64,000 nt of DNA from an uncultured Blautia sp. (GTDB lineage: Bacteria > Bacillota_A > Clostridia > Lachnospirales > Lachnospiraceae): contig CAJLTE010000005.1 of the NCBI GenBank assembly GCA_905209435.1, positions 7,200 through 71,199 of the forward strand, read 5' to 3'. The notes beneath the pieces are model-generated. The model made no database searches. It was not told the origin of the DNA and saw only the letters and a program-made list of their open reading frames with translations. The translations under genes were made by a program, and so were the position numbers. This document shows positions 55,301-63,979 of this stretch, one piece after another; the stretch's first letter is position 1; the number at the start of each line of letters is the position of its first letter.

Positions 55301-55335
55301 TTCCTATTGACATACTAGGAATGGAGTGATAATAT
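55301..55335 (+). promoter_or_regulatory. metY promoter with overlapping TTCCTA/TAGGAA dyad
   Basis: -35 TTGACA (55307-55312) and -10 TAATAT (55330-55335) are 17 bp apart. TTCCTA (55301-55306) and TAGGAA (55316-55321) bracket the -35 as an inverted repeat, so a bound regulator would block RNA polymerase. The 5' end of the RNA would be about 270 nt before metY. Confidence 0.65.
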
Positions 55336-55396
55336 ACAACTATGCTAAATCATATCAAACAGATATGAAATACGTAGAAAGAGAAGAGGCTTAGAG

Positions 55397-55459
55397 ATGA
55401 GAGTATTAAAGAGCCAGAATCGAATTTGTATAGAAGAGAAACGAATGTGTCTGTGTTAG
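55397..55459 (+). CDS. Candidate cysteine-rich leader peptide ahead of metY
   Basis: A 20-codon ORF in the metY leader, starting MRVLKSQNRIC and ending MCLC before TAG. GAAGAGG lies 8 bp ahead of the ATG. Three of the last ten codons are Cys (TGT). Short Cys-rich leader ORFs are known to sense cysteine by ribosome stalling in mycobacteria, so a similar attenuator ahead of a sulfhydrylase gene makes sense. No clear terminator/antiterminator pair was resolved in the 150 nt downstream, so the mechanism is open. The rest of the 485 bp gap (55127-55611) shows no other gene. Confidence 0.45.
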   Translation: MRVLKSQNRICIEEKRMCLC

Positions 55460-55611
55460 TGATCTAAAGACAGAACATGGAACAGCAGAGCTGAATTATT
55501 TCTTATCAGAATGAGATATATCAACTGTCGGATGAGTGGCAGTCAGGTAAAGGAAATATATTAGAAATTAAGACTATTATTATAAATCAGAAGAAAGATG
55601 AGGACAGACAC

Positions 55612-56925
55612 ATGAGCAAAAAAATCGAAAGAAAAGACAGAAAATTTAAATTTGAAACATTACAGCTTCACGTAGGACAGGAAAGCCCGGATCCAGTTAC
55701 AGATGCAAGAGCAGTACCGATCTACCAGACATCTTCTTACGTATTCAGAAACTGCGATCACGCAGCAGCTCGTTTCGGACTTGCAGATGCAGGTAACATC
55801 TACGGACGTCTTACAAACCCGACAGAAGATGTATTTGAGAAGAGAATCGCAGCACTTGAAGGTGGTTCCGCAGCACTTGCAGTAGCATCTGGTGCAGCAG
55901 CAATCACATACACAATCGAGAACCTTGCACAGCAGGGCGACCACATCGTAGCAGCTAAGAACATCTACGGTGGAACAACAAACCTGCTTGAGCATACACT
56001 TCCGGCTTATGGAATCACAACAACATTTGTTGATGTATTCAACCTTAAAGAAGTAGAGAATGCAATTCAGGACAACACAAAAGCTGTTTATATCGAAACA
56101 CTTGGAAACCCGAACTCTGACGTAGTTGATATTGAAGCTATCGCAAAGATCGCTCATGCACATAAGATCCCGCTTGTTGTAGATAACACATTTGCTACAC
56201 CTTACCTTGTAAGACCGATCGAATACGGTGCAGACATCGTTGTACATTCAGCAACTAAGTTCATCGGCGGACACGGAACAACAATTGGTGGTGTTATCGT
56301 TGAAAGTGGTAAATTTGACTGGGAAGCATCAGGTAAATTTGCATCCCTGACAGAGCCAAACCCAAGTTATCATGGAGTAAGCTTCACAAAAGCATGCGGA
56401 CCAGCAGCATTTGTCACAAAGATCCGTGCAATCCTTCTTCGTGACACAGGTGCAACAATTTCTCCTGTAAGCTCATTCATCTTCCTTCAGGGACTTGAAA
56501 CACTGTCTCTTCGTGTAGAACGTCATGTAGAGAACGCACTGAAAGTAGTTCAGTACTTAAATAATCATCCACAGGTAGAGAAAGTTCATCACCCATCAGT
56601 ATCCACAGATCCAAGCCAGCAGGAACTTTACAAAAAATACTTCCCGAACGGCGGCGGTTCTATCTTTACATTCGAGATCAAGGGTGACGCACAGAAAGCA
56701 AAAGACTTCATCGATAACCTTGAACTGTTCTCACTGCTTGCTAATGTAGCTGATGTTAAATCTCTTGTTATCCACCCGGCTACAACAACACACAGCCAGT
56801 GCACAGAAGAAGAGCTTCTTGATCAGGGTATCAAACCGAATACAATTCGTCTTTCTATCGGTACAGAGAATATCGATGATATTATTCAGGACCTTGATGA
56901 AGCATTTAAGGCAGTAGCCGAATAA
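55612..56925 (+). CDS. metY: O-acetylhomoserine sulfhydrylase / cysteine-gamma-synthase family enzyme
   Basis: 437 residues, fold type I PLP enzyme of the Cys/Met metabolism family. It starts [12 protein letters not shown], and has [24 protein letters not shown] near residue 75 (broken here), the VDNTFATPY loop and the PLP Lys in [11 protein letters not shown] (about residue 205). The length of about 430 and the N-terminal sequence fit MetY, which makes homocysteine (or cysteine) from O-acetylhomoserine and sulfide. Codon use is more biased than in the neighbours (ACA, GCA), which suggests high expression. It has its own promoter and long leader. Confidence 0.92.
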   Translation: MSKKIERKDRKFKFETLQLHVGQESPDPVTDARAVPIYQTSSYVFRNCDHAAARFGLADAGNIYGRLTNPTEDVFEKRIAALEGGSAALAVASGAAAITYTIENLAQQGDHIVAAKNIYGGTTNLLEHTLPAYGITTTFVDVFNLKEVENAIQDNTKAVYIETLGNPNSDVVDIEAIAKIAHAHKIPLVVDNTFATPYLVRPIEYGADIVVHSATKFIGGHGTTIGGVIVESGKFDWEASGKFASLTEPNPSYHGVSFTKACGPAAFVTKIRAILLRDTGATISPVSSFIFLQGLETLSLRVERHVENALKVVQYLNNHPQVEKVHHPSVSTDPSQQELYKKYFPNGGGSIFTFEIKGDAQKAKDFIDNLELFSLLANVADVKSLVIHPATTTHSQCTEEELLDQGIKPNTIRLSIGTENIDDIIQDLDEAFKAVAE

Positions 56926-56945
56926 TTCTCAGAATAATTGATTTT

Positions 56946-56972
56946 GGGGTACCGCATCCCCCGCGGTATCCC
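56946..56972 (+). terminator. Hairpin after metY
   Basis: GGGGTACCGC pairs with GCGGTATCCC around a 7-nt C-rich loop, 20 bp after the metY stop. No T-tract follows, so a stability hairpin is also possible. Confidence 0.5.
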
Positions 56973-57045
56973 AGAAAACGAAATTTCTCAATCAATCATA
57001 ACATATAGCCTCCTTTATTATTGTATGAAATAAAACGATGTGAAC

Positions 57046-57096
57046 AGGGCCATTTTCCGGTATCCCCCAATTTTTCCGGAAAGTGGCCTTTTTTGT
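57046..57096 (+). terminator. Intrinsic terminator before the Mn transporter
   Basis: AGGGCCATTTTCCGG and CCGGAAAGTGGCCT form a nearly perfect 14-15 bp stem, followed by TTTTTTG. It closes the metY transcription unit. The gap 56926-57317 holds the two hairpins, the promoter and the TTGCAA array and no gene. Confidence 0.8.
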
Positions 57097-57109
57097 TTGC
57101 ATTTAGGTC

Positions 57110-57137
57110 TTGACAAATAGTTGAAATGCGATATAAT
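57110..57137 (+). promoter_or_regulatory. Promoter of the Mn transporter-fur operon
   Basis: TTGACA at 57110-57115 and TATAAT at 57132-57137 with a 16 bp spacer; both boxes are consensus, so it should be strong unless repressed. Confidence 0.8.
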
Positions 57138-57144
57138 ACAAAAA

Positions 57145-57194
57145 TGCAAATAAGTTGCAAATACAAACAGGTTGCAAAAACGAATAAATTGCAA
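57145..57194. repeat. TTGCAA operator-like array with 17 bp period
   Basis: TTGCAA starts at 57155, 57172 and 57189, exactly 17 bp apart, with A/T-rich spacers; a related TGCAAAT is at 57145. The array lies right after the -10 box, over the likely transcription start, where a repressor would act. Fur-family sites are often built from TGCAA/ATTTGCA-like halves, and a Fur-family gene is second in the operon. Confidence 0.65.
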
Positions 57195-57317
57195 ATATGA
57201 ATAACCAATAAGTGTGCATAGCTATAAACGCAGAGAAATAAGCAAACAAAAAAGTTCTGTAGAAAAGTGCAGAACAGAAAGCATATATAGTTTGTCAGGG
57301 AGTATAAGGAGGTAAAC

Positions 57318-58172
57318 ATGTCAGAGATTATCATAGATTCAGTAATAGACAGTATTAAGTTGCTGCCGTTTCTTTTTCTTACATATTTGTTTATGGAATG
57401 GCTGGAACATAAAACAGGTTCTGCTGCGCGTAACAGAATTCGTACAGCCGGAAAACTGGGCCCTGTATGGGGAGGACTTCTGGGGGTGATTCCGCAGTGC
57501 GGATTTTCGGCTGCTGCGTCAAGCCTTTTCACAGGACGTGTTATCACAGTGGGAACATTGATTGCTGTATATCTTTCTACTTCGGATGAAATGTTTCCGA
57601 TTATGATCTCTAATGCAGTACCGGCAGTTACCATTATCAGGATTCTGGCGTGTAAGGCTGCAATCGGAATTTTATCAGGTCTTATCGTGGAGTACGTTTA
57701 TACACATATTTTGAAGAAACAGGAGGGGGATCTGGATATTCATGAGATATGTGAAGAAGAGCGTTGTAACTGTGAACATGGACTGATCTCATCGGCAGCG
57801 ACCCATACGTTGAAAGTTTTTGTATATATTTTCTTGATTTCTCTGGGGTTAAATATTATCATTGGATTAGTGGGAGAAGAAACACTGGCGGGACTTTTTA
57901 CAGGGGCACCGATGATCGGCGAACTGATTGCAGCTCTTGTGGGACTGATTCCCAATTGTGCTTCTTCGGTAGTGATCACTCAGTTATATCTGGATCATAT
58001 TATCGGAGCAGGTGCCATGATGGCAGGACTTCTGGTGAATGCAGGTGTAGGACTTCTGATTCTGTTTCGTCTGAATCATGACCGGGTACAGAATCTTAAG
58101 ATTATCGGAACCCTTTATGGATTAGGTGTATTCTGGGGAATCATTATTGAATTATCTGGAATTGTATTTTAG
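57318..58172 (+). CDS. Putative manganese transporter (ArsP_2-type permease)
   Basis: 284 residues with about eight hydrophobic helices in two homologous halves. PQCGFSAAASSLFTGRVITVGTL in the first half (here abbreviated) and PNCASSVVITQLYLD in the second are typical of the PF11449 family annotated as putative manganese transporters or arsenic-efflux-like permeases. A Cys/His-rich loop (HEICEEERCNCEHG) lies between the halves and could bind metal. AAGGAGGTAA precedes the ATG. The fur-like gene begins 8 bp after its stop, so metal-regulated expression is likely. Confidence 0.82.
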   Translation: MSEIIIDSVIDSIKLLPFLFLTYLFMEWLEHKTGSAARNRIRTAGKLGPVWGGLLGVIPQCGFSAAASSLFTGRVITVGTLIAVYLSTSDEMFPIMISNAVPAVTIIRILACKAAIGILSGLIVEYVYTHILKKQEGDLDIHEICEEERCNCEHGLISSAATHTLKVFVYIFLISLGLNIIIGLVGEETLAGLFTGAPMIGELIAALVGLIPNCASSVVITQLYLDHIIGAGAMMAGLLVNAGVGLLILFRLNHDRVQNLKIIGTLYGLGVFWGIIIELSGIVF

Positions 58173-58180
58173 GAGGAATT

Positions 58181-58600
58181 ATGGCGGGAAGCAGTTATGC
58201 GACAGCAAGCCGCAGAAAAATACTTGAATATCTGAAGAACAGTAATGATCACACTGTGACAGCTGCAGATGTGGATGAATATCTGAAAGAACATGACAGT
58301 GAGGTGAATATCACAACAATCTACCGTTATCTGGATAAACTGGCAAAGGATGGTACAGTGATTAAATATGTTGCAGAGAAGGGGTGTCAGGCTGCTTATC
58401 AGTATGTGGAGCCTGGTCGTGGATGCGAACAGCACCTGCATCTGAAATGTGTGAAATGTGGCAGGATTATTCATCTGGAATGTCATTTTATGGAGGAGAT
58501 TTCTCATCATATTGAAGAGAGCCATGGATTTACGCTGCAGTGCAAGAATTCTATTTTGTATGGAATATGTAAAGAGTGTAAAAATTGTTTAGAAAAGTAA
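58181..58600 (+). CDS. Fur family metal-responsive regulator
   Basis: 139 residues. The winged-helix domain (1-80) has VTAADVDEYLKEHD and the recognition-helix region VNITTIYRYLDKLAKDGTV. The metal/dimer domain contains the HLHLKCVKCGRIIHLEC motif (His ligands and a structural CxxC) and a second CKECKNC at the C-terminus, giving the Cys4 zinc site of Fur/Zur/PerR proteins. The sensed metal is not clear; Mn or Zn fits the linked transporter. AGGAGGAAT precedes the ATG. It probably represses its own operon through the TTGCAA array. Confidence 0.9.
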   Translation: MAGSSYATASRRKILEYLKNSNDHTVTAADVDEYLKEHDSEVNITTIYRYLDKLAKDGTVIKYVAEKGCQAAYQYVEPGRGCEQHLHLKCVKCGRIIHLECHFMEEISHHIEESHGFTLQCKNSILYGICKECKNCLEK

Positions 58601-58691
58601 ATACAGCTGGGTGAAATAAATTGTTTTGTAGTTTGACGGAGAATAGATTTCATCTGGATGCAGTGAGTATTTATGGTTAAAATTATCTAAT

Positions 58692-58765
58692 CTTACATAA
58701 TTGTAAGCTTCCACATTGATTTGTAACTCAGGTCGATGGCTGGGAGCTTTTTCTTTCCTTATAAT
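58692..58765 (+). promoter_or_regulatory. Candidate BceR-type operator and bceAB promoter
   Basis: CTTACA-TAAT-TGTAAG (58692-58707) is a perfect dyad, and another TTGTAAC lies 20 bp downstream (58721-58727). A TATAAT is at 58760-58765 without a good -35 box, as expected for an activated promoter. AAGCTTCC/GGGAGCTTTTT (58706-58752) might instead be the fur terminator. Confidence 0.4.
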
Positions 58766-58889
58766 AGAATCAGACATTAAGGAAGCCCGGGAAAATGGGA
58801 AATATTTATACAGGGCTTCGGAGATGGAAGTAATCCGGCGTACTGAAAAGTGACAAAAAGTACGCTGCAATATATGAGAGGAGAAAATC

Positions 58890-59657
58890 ATGTCATTATT
58901 GGAAGTAAACAATGTAAAAAAGATATACAGTACACGGTTCGGAGGAAATAAGGTGCAGGCTCTCAGAAATGTCACTTTTTCTGTACAACAGGGGGAATTT
59001 GTGGCAATTATGGGAGAGTCCGGAAGCGGTAAGACCACACTGCTGAATATACTTGCATCTCTGGATCGTCCAACAGAGGGGGAAGTACTGCTGGAAGGAA
59101 AAAATATTGTTCATCTTACAGAAAAAGAAATCTCCGCATTCCGCAGAAAAAATCTGGGATTTGTGTTTCAGGATTTCAATCTTCTGGATACATTCAGTCT
59201 GAGGGATAATATTTATCTTCCGCTGGTGCTTGCTGGAGAAGATTACCGAGAGATGGAACAGAAGATCCGTCCCATTGCAAAGGCATTATGTATTACGGAA
59301 CTTCTGAATAAATATCCTTATGAAGTATCCGGCGGACAGAAGCAGAGAGCAGCAGTAGCCAGAGCATTGATCACAAATCCGAAGCTGCTGCTGGCTGATG
59401 AACCGACAGGAGCACTGGATTCTAAGGCAGCATCTGCTCTGCTTTCTATGTTTGGCGCTATTAATCAGTCCGGACAGACCATTCTGATGGTTACACACAG
59501 TGCACAGGCTGCCAGTCATGCATCCAGAGTTCTGTTTATCAAGGATGGTGAAGTTTTTCATCAGATTTATAAGGGAGACAAGTCCAATAAAGAGATGTAT
59601 CAGATGATCGCAGACACATTGACAATTCTTACGACGGGTGGTGAGACTTATGCGTAG
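58890..59657 (+). CDS. BceA-like ABC transporter ATP-binding protein
   Basis: 255 residues, single ABC domain of the MacB/LolD-like group: Walker A GESGSGKTTLLN (about 42), Q-loop FVFQDFNLLD, signature VSGGQKQRAAVARAL (about 145), Walker B LLLADEPTGALD (about 165). With the permease it forms a resistance/sensing transporter that frees or removes antimicrobial peptides at the membrane. AGGAGAAAA precedes the ATG. It overlaps the permease gene by 8 bp. The sensor pair it would need is at 50036-51705. Confidence 0.92.
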   Translation: MSLLEVNNVKKIYSTRFGGNKVQALRNVTFSVQQGEFVAIMGESGSGKTTLLNILASLDRPTEGEVLLEGKNIVHLTEKEISAFRRKNLGFVFQDFNLLDTFSLRDNIYLPLVLAGEDYREMEQKIRPIAKALCITELLNKYPYEVSGGQKQRAAVARALITNPKLLLADEPTGALDSKAASALLSMFGAINQSGQTILMVTHSAQAASHASRVLFIKDGEVFHQIYKGDKSNKEMYQMIADTLTILTTGGETYA

Positions 59658-61662
59658 AGGACTGTTTGCCAGATTGGCAGCTGATAATATCAGAAGAAAT
59701 AAAAGTACCTATATTCCTTACATTCTGACCTGTGTGTTCTGTATTGCGGCTACATATATGATGTCATTTGTCAAAGACAGTCCGAATCTGGATGCAGCCA
59801 TGCGTGACAATGGTGCTTACATTCAGACAGTTCTGGCAATGGGAATTGGGATTATCCTTATTTTTTCTGTGATTTTTCTGCTTTACAGCAATAATTTTCT
59901 GATGAAGAGACGGCAGAAAGAACTAGCTTTATACAATGTGCTGGGAATGGAAAAAAGGCATATTGGAAGGTTTATGGCTCTTGAAACAGTATTTACTTCA
60001 GTGATCAGTTTTGCATTAGGGATTATTGTGGGAATTCTTATGAGTAAACTGGCATTGCTGCTTTTATTCCGGCTGCTTCATGTTCCTGCAACTTTGGGGT
60101 TTTATATAAGCATAAGCGGAATTTTAAATTGTGGCTGGAGTTTTGGGCTGATCTTTCTGCTGACTTTGTTTAAAAATCTCCGGAGAGTTTATATGGCAAG
60201 ACCTGTAGAGTTACTCCATGGTGATCATGAAGGAGAGCGTGAGCCAAAAGCGAAATGGCTGATCGCACTGATAGGAATGATATGTCTTGTATGGGGCTAT
60301 TATCTGGCAGTTACTACAGAATCACCGATCGATGCGCTGGAAGTCTTTTTTCTTGCAATCGTGCTGGTAATGGCAGGTACTTATCTGTTGTTTACAGTCG
60401 GCAGTATCGTAATTCTGAAACTGATGAAGATGAAGAAAAGCTTCTATTATAAGATACAGAATTTTACAGCTGTTTCCGGTCTGCTCTACAGAATGAAACA
60501 AAATGCTGTAGGACTTGCCAGTATCTGTATTCTGAGTACAGGAGTATTATTGGTGATCTCTACGACTATGTGTCTCAATATGGGAATTAATGATACGGTT
60601 ACTAACAGATATCCCTATGATGCAGATTATAGCGTAACAGGAAGCTTTTCGCAGGAAGAGGGACAGGATCTGATAAAAATATTTCAGGAGTCATTGGAAA
60701 AAAATCAGATTCCGGTCACGGAGCAGATCTGTCAGGTCAGTGCACGAATGACTGTTTTGAATAAAGAGGATGAACTTCAGTTTGCTACATCTTCAGAAGC
60801 GTATTCGGGTGGTGCTTACCAGACAATCAGACTGGTAACTGACAATGAATATAAGCGTATCACCGGTGAGAGTGCGAGAATTTCAGATGGAGAAATTCTT
60901 GCATACAGGGAGACCGAAGAAAAGAATAGTGAAACGTTGACTATAGATGGAAAAGTCTATAAAGTTAAGCAATGGATGCATACATGGCCGCTGCTTCAGG
61001 ATAAAGATATGGTTGTAAAAAATACCGATATCATTGTTACAGATAATGATTTCAGCCAGCTCTGGAAGAAATGGGGAGAACTCAATGGTAGAGAACTGCA
61101 GATTCAGACTTTTGAAATGGGATTTAATGTGGATGGAAATGCGGCACAGCAGATTAAGTGTGGAAATCTGGTAAAAAATGATTTAATTGCATATATGGAA
61201 CAGCTGGGAAGATCAGATACTTTATCAGTGACCGGCGGCGTCCGTGAGGAAGAAAAACAAAGTTATTATGAGCTGAATGGAGGACTGCTTTTCCTGGGCA
61301 TGTTTTTGGGAGCACTTTTCCTGACAGGAGCGGCAATGATCATTTATTATAAACAACTTTCAGAAGGATATGAGGATAAAGGCAGATTTGAGATTATGCA
61401 GAAAGTCGGCATGAGTCATAAAGAGGTGAGATCTACTATACGCAGACAAATTCTGATGGTATTTTTTCTCCCATTAATAATGGCAGTAATCCATATGTGT
61501 GCAGCTTTTCCATTAGTCCGCAGGATTATGTTGATGTTTGGCATGAATAATACGGCTCTGTTTGTCTGGTGTACAGCAGGAACGGTGCTGGTATTTGCGT
61601 TGATCTATGGGCTGGTATATCTTGCGACTGCCAGAACTTATTACAGGATTGTAGAGAGTTAG
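59650..61662 (+). CDS. BceB-like ABC transporter permease (FtsX domains)
   Basis: 670 residues from ATG 59650, overlapping the ATPase stop; an earlier GTG at 59638 is less likely because GGTGGTGAG there serves as ribosome binding site. Ten membrane helices: two, then an FtsX block (about 65-215), two more, then a large extracellular domain (about 320-520) between helices 7 and 8, and a last FtsX block. This is the Bce-type layout, in which the large domain helps to recognise peptide antibiotics such as bacitracin. It is likely both detoxification pump and sensor for the BceS-like kinase. Confidence 0.92.
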   Translation: MRRGLFARLAADNIRRNKSTYIPYILTCVFCIAATYMMSFVKDSPNLDAAMRDNGAYIQTVLAMGIGIILIFSVIFLLYSNNFLMKRRQKELALYNVLGMEKRHIGRFMALETVFTSVISFALGIIVGILMSKLALLLLFRLLHVPATLGFYISISGILNCGWSFGLIFLLTLFKNLRRVYMARPVELLHGDHEGEREPKAKWLIALIGMICLVWGYYLAVTTESPIDALEVFFLAIVLVMAGTYLLFTVGSIVILKLMKMKKSFYYKIQNFTAVSGLLYRMKQNAVGLASICILSTGVLLVISTTMCLNMGINDTVTNRYPYDADYSVTGSFSQEEGQDLIKIFQESLEKNQIPVTEQICQVSARMTVLNKEDELQFATSSEAYSGGAYQTIRLVTDNEYKRITGESARISDGEILAYRETEEKNSETLTIDGKVYKVKQWMHTWPLLQDKDMVVKNTDIIVTDNDFSQLWKKWGELNGRELQIQTFEMGFNVDGNAAQQIKCGNLVKNDLIAYMEQLGRSDTLSVTGGVREEEKQSYYELNGGLLFLGMFLGALFLTGAAMIIYYKQLSEGYEDKGRFEIMQKVGMSHKEVRSTIRRQILMVFFLPLIMAVIHMCAAFPLVRRIMLMFGMNNTALFVWCTAGTVLVFALIYGLVYLATARTYYRIVES

Positions 61663-61786
61663 GACTAGTACTGACACTTTTTGTTTAGGAAGATGGTTGA
61701 CTGTTTTTGCCAGATGTTGTAAACTGGTGAGAAGTGATACATGTGTAACCTGTATATAGAAGTAACAGTAAAAATGGGAGGATAAT

Positions 61787-62767
61787 ATGCAGGGAAAGAA
61801 AATCATATCTGTTTTGCTGACATGCATGTTGATACTTGTAAATGTGGCAGTACCGTCTGCAACGTGGGCGGCAGCATCAGATGGCCAGACAATAACAAAG
61901 GCGATTGGAAAGAAAGTAACAGTTACTATGGAAACTTCTGAGGGGACTGTTAAGAAGCGGATAAATTCAGGCAGTACCATAATTCTTCCACCGGATGTAA
62001 ACGGGAATGGTTATACATTTCTGGGATGGTCAACCATTAGTAGGCAGAGTTGTAATCCGATGTATCAGGCATATGAGAAGCTGAAAGTTACAAGGAATAT
62101 CCATCTGTACCCTGTGAAATATAAATGGAGTCAGGAACCGAATATTTCTGTTGACAGGCTGGCTGACAGTGTAAATAAATATTCCAGAATTATCTTTGTA
62201 GGGGATTCCCGTACAGTGATGCTCGAGGGGACTTTGCAGAGACAGTGCGATTCTTCAGTTTTTAATAAGGTAGGATTTGTATGTAAGACTGGTCAGGGAC
62301 TTGCCTGGATGATGGAAGAGGGCGAGAAAATGCTGCTCAACAAAGTAGGCAGAACTGGTAAGAATACAAAACCGGTGGCAGTTATTTTTAATCTGGGAGT
62401 GAATGACCTGATTCATAGGAACGGAACTGGAATCAATTATGATTCGATTGCATCAGAGTATGCGTCTTACATGAACAGGCTGTCCAGAAAGCTGACATCC
62501 AGAAATTGCGAACTGTTTTATATGTCTGTCAATCCATGCAATACAGCAATGAAAACAACGAGAAAAGAGTCTGAGATCCGTGGATTTAACAGCAGACTGA
62601 AACAGCGGCTCAATAGCAATTTTACCTGGCTCAACAGTTATTCTTATCTGATGAAATATGGATATACCACCAGGTGTGAATTCAGGGGCAATGCAGATGA
62701 CGGACTTCATTATTCCATGAAAACATACAAAAGAATTTATGCATACGCAATAAAGAGAATCAGGTGA
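61787..62767 (+). CDS. Secreted SGNH/GDSL hydrolase
   Basis: 326 residues. A signal peptide ends near AWA-A (residue 28). Residues about 35-112 look like a Listeria-Bacteroides (InlB) repeat-like beta module (NGYTFLGWSTISRQ). The SGNH domain follows: GDSR with Ser141, a Gly (KTGQG) for the oxyanion, the block III Asn in FNLGVNDL, and a DGLHYS catalytic Asp-His pair near the C-terminus. Such enzymes remove acyl groups from cell-wall or polysaccharide esters. No lipobox or LPXTG is seen, so it may be released. GGGAGGATAAT precedes the ATG; a terminator follows. Confidence 0.85.
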   Translation: MQGKKIISVLLTCMLILVNVAVPSATWAAASDGQTITKAIGKKVTVTMETSEGTVKKRINSGSTIILPPDVNGNGYTFLGWSTISRQSCNPMYQAYEKLKVTRNIHLYPVKYKWSQEPNISVDRLADSVNKYSRIIFVGDSRTVMLEGTLQRQCDSSVFNKVGFVCKTGQGLAWMMEEGEKMLLNKVGRTGKNTKPVAVIFNLGVNDLIHRNGTGINYDSIASEYASYMNRLSRKLTSRNCELFYMSVNPCNTAMKTTRKESEIRGFNSRLKQRLNSNFTWLNSYSYLMKYGYTTRCEFRGNADDGLHYSMKTYKRIYAYAIKRIR

Positions 62768-62777
62768 TACTGATTGA

Positions 62778-62809
62778 AACCCGGAGGACAGGGATATGTT
62801 CTCCGGGTT
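62778..62809 (+). terminator. Terminator after the SGNH hydrolase
   Basis: AACCCGGAG (62778-62786) pairs perfectly with CTCCGGGTT (62801-62809) around a 14-nt loop. Only a weak T-rich stretch follows. Confidence 0.7.
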
Positions 62810-62857
62810 ATCTGTGTCCAAAAGCTTTATTGAGTGTCATAACAGGAGGAGAGAGAC

Positions 62858-63583
62858 ATGAGAAGTGAAAGCTTCAGAAAAGGTTTAAAGGATGGTGTCC
62901 CGATAGGTCTGGGATATTTTGCCGTATCATTTACTTTTGGTATGATGGCGGTTGCCGATGGATTAAGTATATGGCAGGCTGTGCTGATCTCACTGACAAA
63001 TGTAACATCAGCGGGACAGTTTGCAGGTCTGGACATTATGGTAATGAGTGGGTCTTACTGGGAAATGGCGCTGACACAGCTGATCATTAATCTGAGATAT
63101 TGCCTGATGTCATTTTCACTTGCACAGAAATTCAGAAGGGATGAATCCCCGGTTCATCGTTATATTGCGGCATTTGGTGTGACGGATGAGATTTTTGGAA
63201 TCAGTGCCAGCCAGCCGGGTAAGGTAAGTGCTTTTTATAACTATGGTGCTATGTGTGTGGCGATTCCGGGATGGGTACTTGGAACCCTGGCAGGGGCAAT
63301 TTCGGGAAATCTTCTTCCTGATTTCATGATGAGTGCTCTGAGTGTGGCGATTTATGGAATGTTCCTGGCAATTATCATTCCGCCTGCGAAACAGAACAGA
63401 GCAGTTCTGGCAGTTGTTGTGGCTGCAATGGTAATCAGTACTTTGTTTAAAGTAATCCCTCTGCTGTCAAAAGTGTCTTCTGGTTTTGTGATTATTATTA
63501 CTACACTGATCGTAGCGGGTGCGGCAGCATATTTTTGTCCGATAGAAGAAGAGAAAGAGAGGGAGAACGTTCATGAATCATAA
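62858..63583 (+). CDS. azlC: AzlC family branched-chain amino acid exporter, large subunit
   Basis: 241 residues with about seven membrane helices. AzlC motifs: FRKGLKDGVPIGLGYFAVSF at the N-terminus, TNVTSAGQFAGL near residue 50, LRYCLMSFSL near residue 90 and FGVTDEIFGI near residue 115. With AzlD it exports branched-chain amino acids and related compounds. AGGAGGAGAG precedes the ATG. It overlaps azlD by 11 bp, so they are co-translated. Confidence 0.93.
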   Translation: MRSESFRKGLKDGVPIGLGYFAVSFTFGMMAVADGLSIWQAVLISLTNVTSAGQFAGLDIMVMSGSYWEMALTQLIINLRYCLMSFSLAQKFRRDESPVHRYIAAFGVTDEIFGISASQPGKVSAFYNYGAMCVAIPGWVLGTLAGAISGNLLPDFMMSALSVAIYGMFLAIIIPPAKQNRAVLAVVVAAMVISTLFKVIPLLSKVSSGFVIIITTLIVAGAAAYFCPIEEEKERENVHES

Positions 63584-63890
63584 CATTTATATTTATATTC
63601 TGGTAATGGCAGGAGTTACTTATCTGATTCGTATGCTTCCGCTGGCTCTTTCAAGAAAAGAAATCACAAGTCCATTTATCAAGTCATTTCTGTATTATGT
63701 GCCTTATGCATGCCTGGCAGCAATGACGTTCCCGGCGATCCTCTTTGCTACGGACAGTGTAATTTCTGCTGCTGTTGGATTTGCAGTGGCGCTGATTGCT
63801 GCATACAAAGAGAAAAGTCTTCTTACAGTTGCTTTATTCGCATGTGCTGCAGTCTTTATTGTGGAAAGAATACTTGAATTTGCTGTATAA
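63573..63890 (+). CDS. azlD: AzlD family branched-chain amino acid exporter, small subunit
   Basis: 105 residues with four membrane helices. It carries the AzlD pattern MAGVTYLIRMLPLALSRKEI near the N-terminus and YVPYACLAAMTFPAIL around residue 45. It is the small partner of AzlC. Its start lies 11 bp inside azlC. A terminator hairpin follows at 63946. Confidence 0.92.
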   Translation: MNHNIYIYILVMAGVTYLIRMLPLALSRKEITSPFIKSFLYYVPYACLAAMTFPAILFATDSVISAAVGFAVALIAAYKEKSLLTVALFACAAVFIVERILEFAV

Positions 63891-63945
63891 ATGTGGAAAA
63901 CAGGAAGGAAAGAATGTTTCAGAATATAGAACGAATAATAAAAAC

Positions 63946-63979
63946 GGGGCTGTCGCACTAACGTGCGGCAGCTCATTTT
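63946..63979 (+). terminator. Terminator after azlD
   Basis: GCTGTCGCAC and GTGCGGCAGC (63949-63958, 63963-63972) pair with one G-U around TAAC, followed by CATTTTAT. The last 20 bases of the window hold nothing recognised. Confidence 0.8.

Noticed and set aside
55127..55611. SAM riboswitch (S-box) or T-box ahead of metY
   Set aside because: I saw neither the S-box core nor a T-box sequence. The short Cys ORF is a better lead, though a model search is needed.
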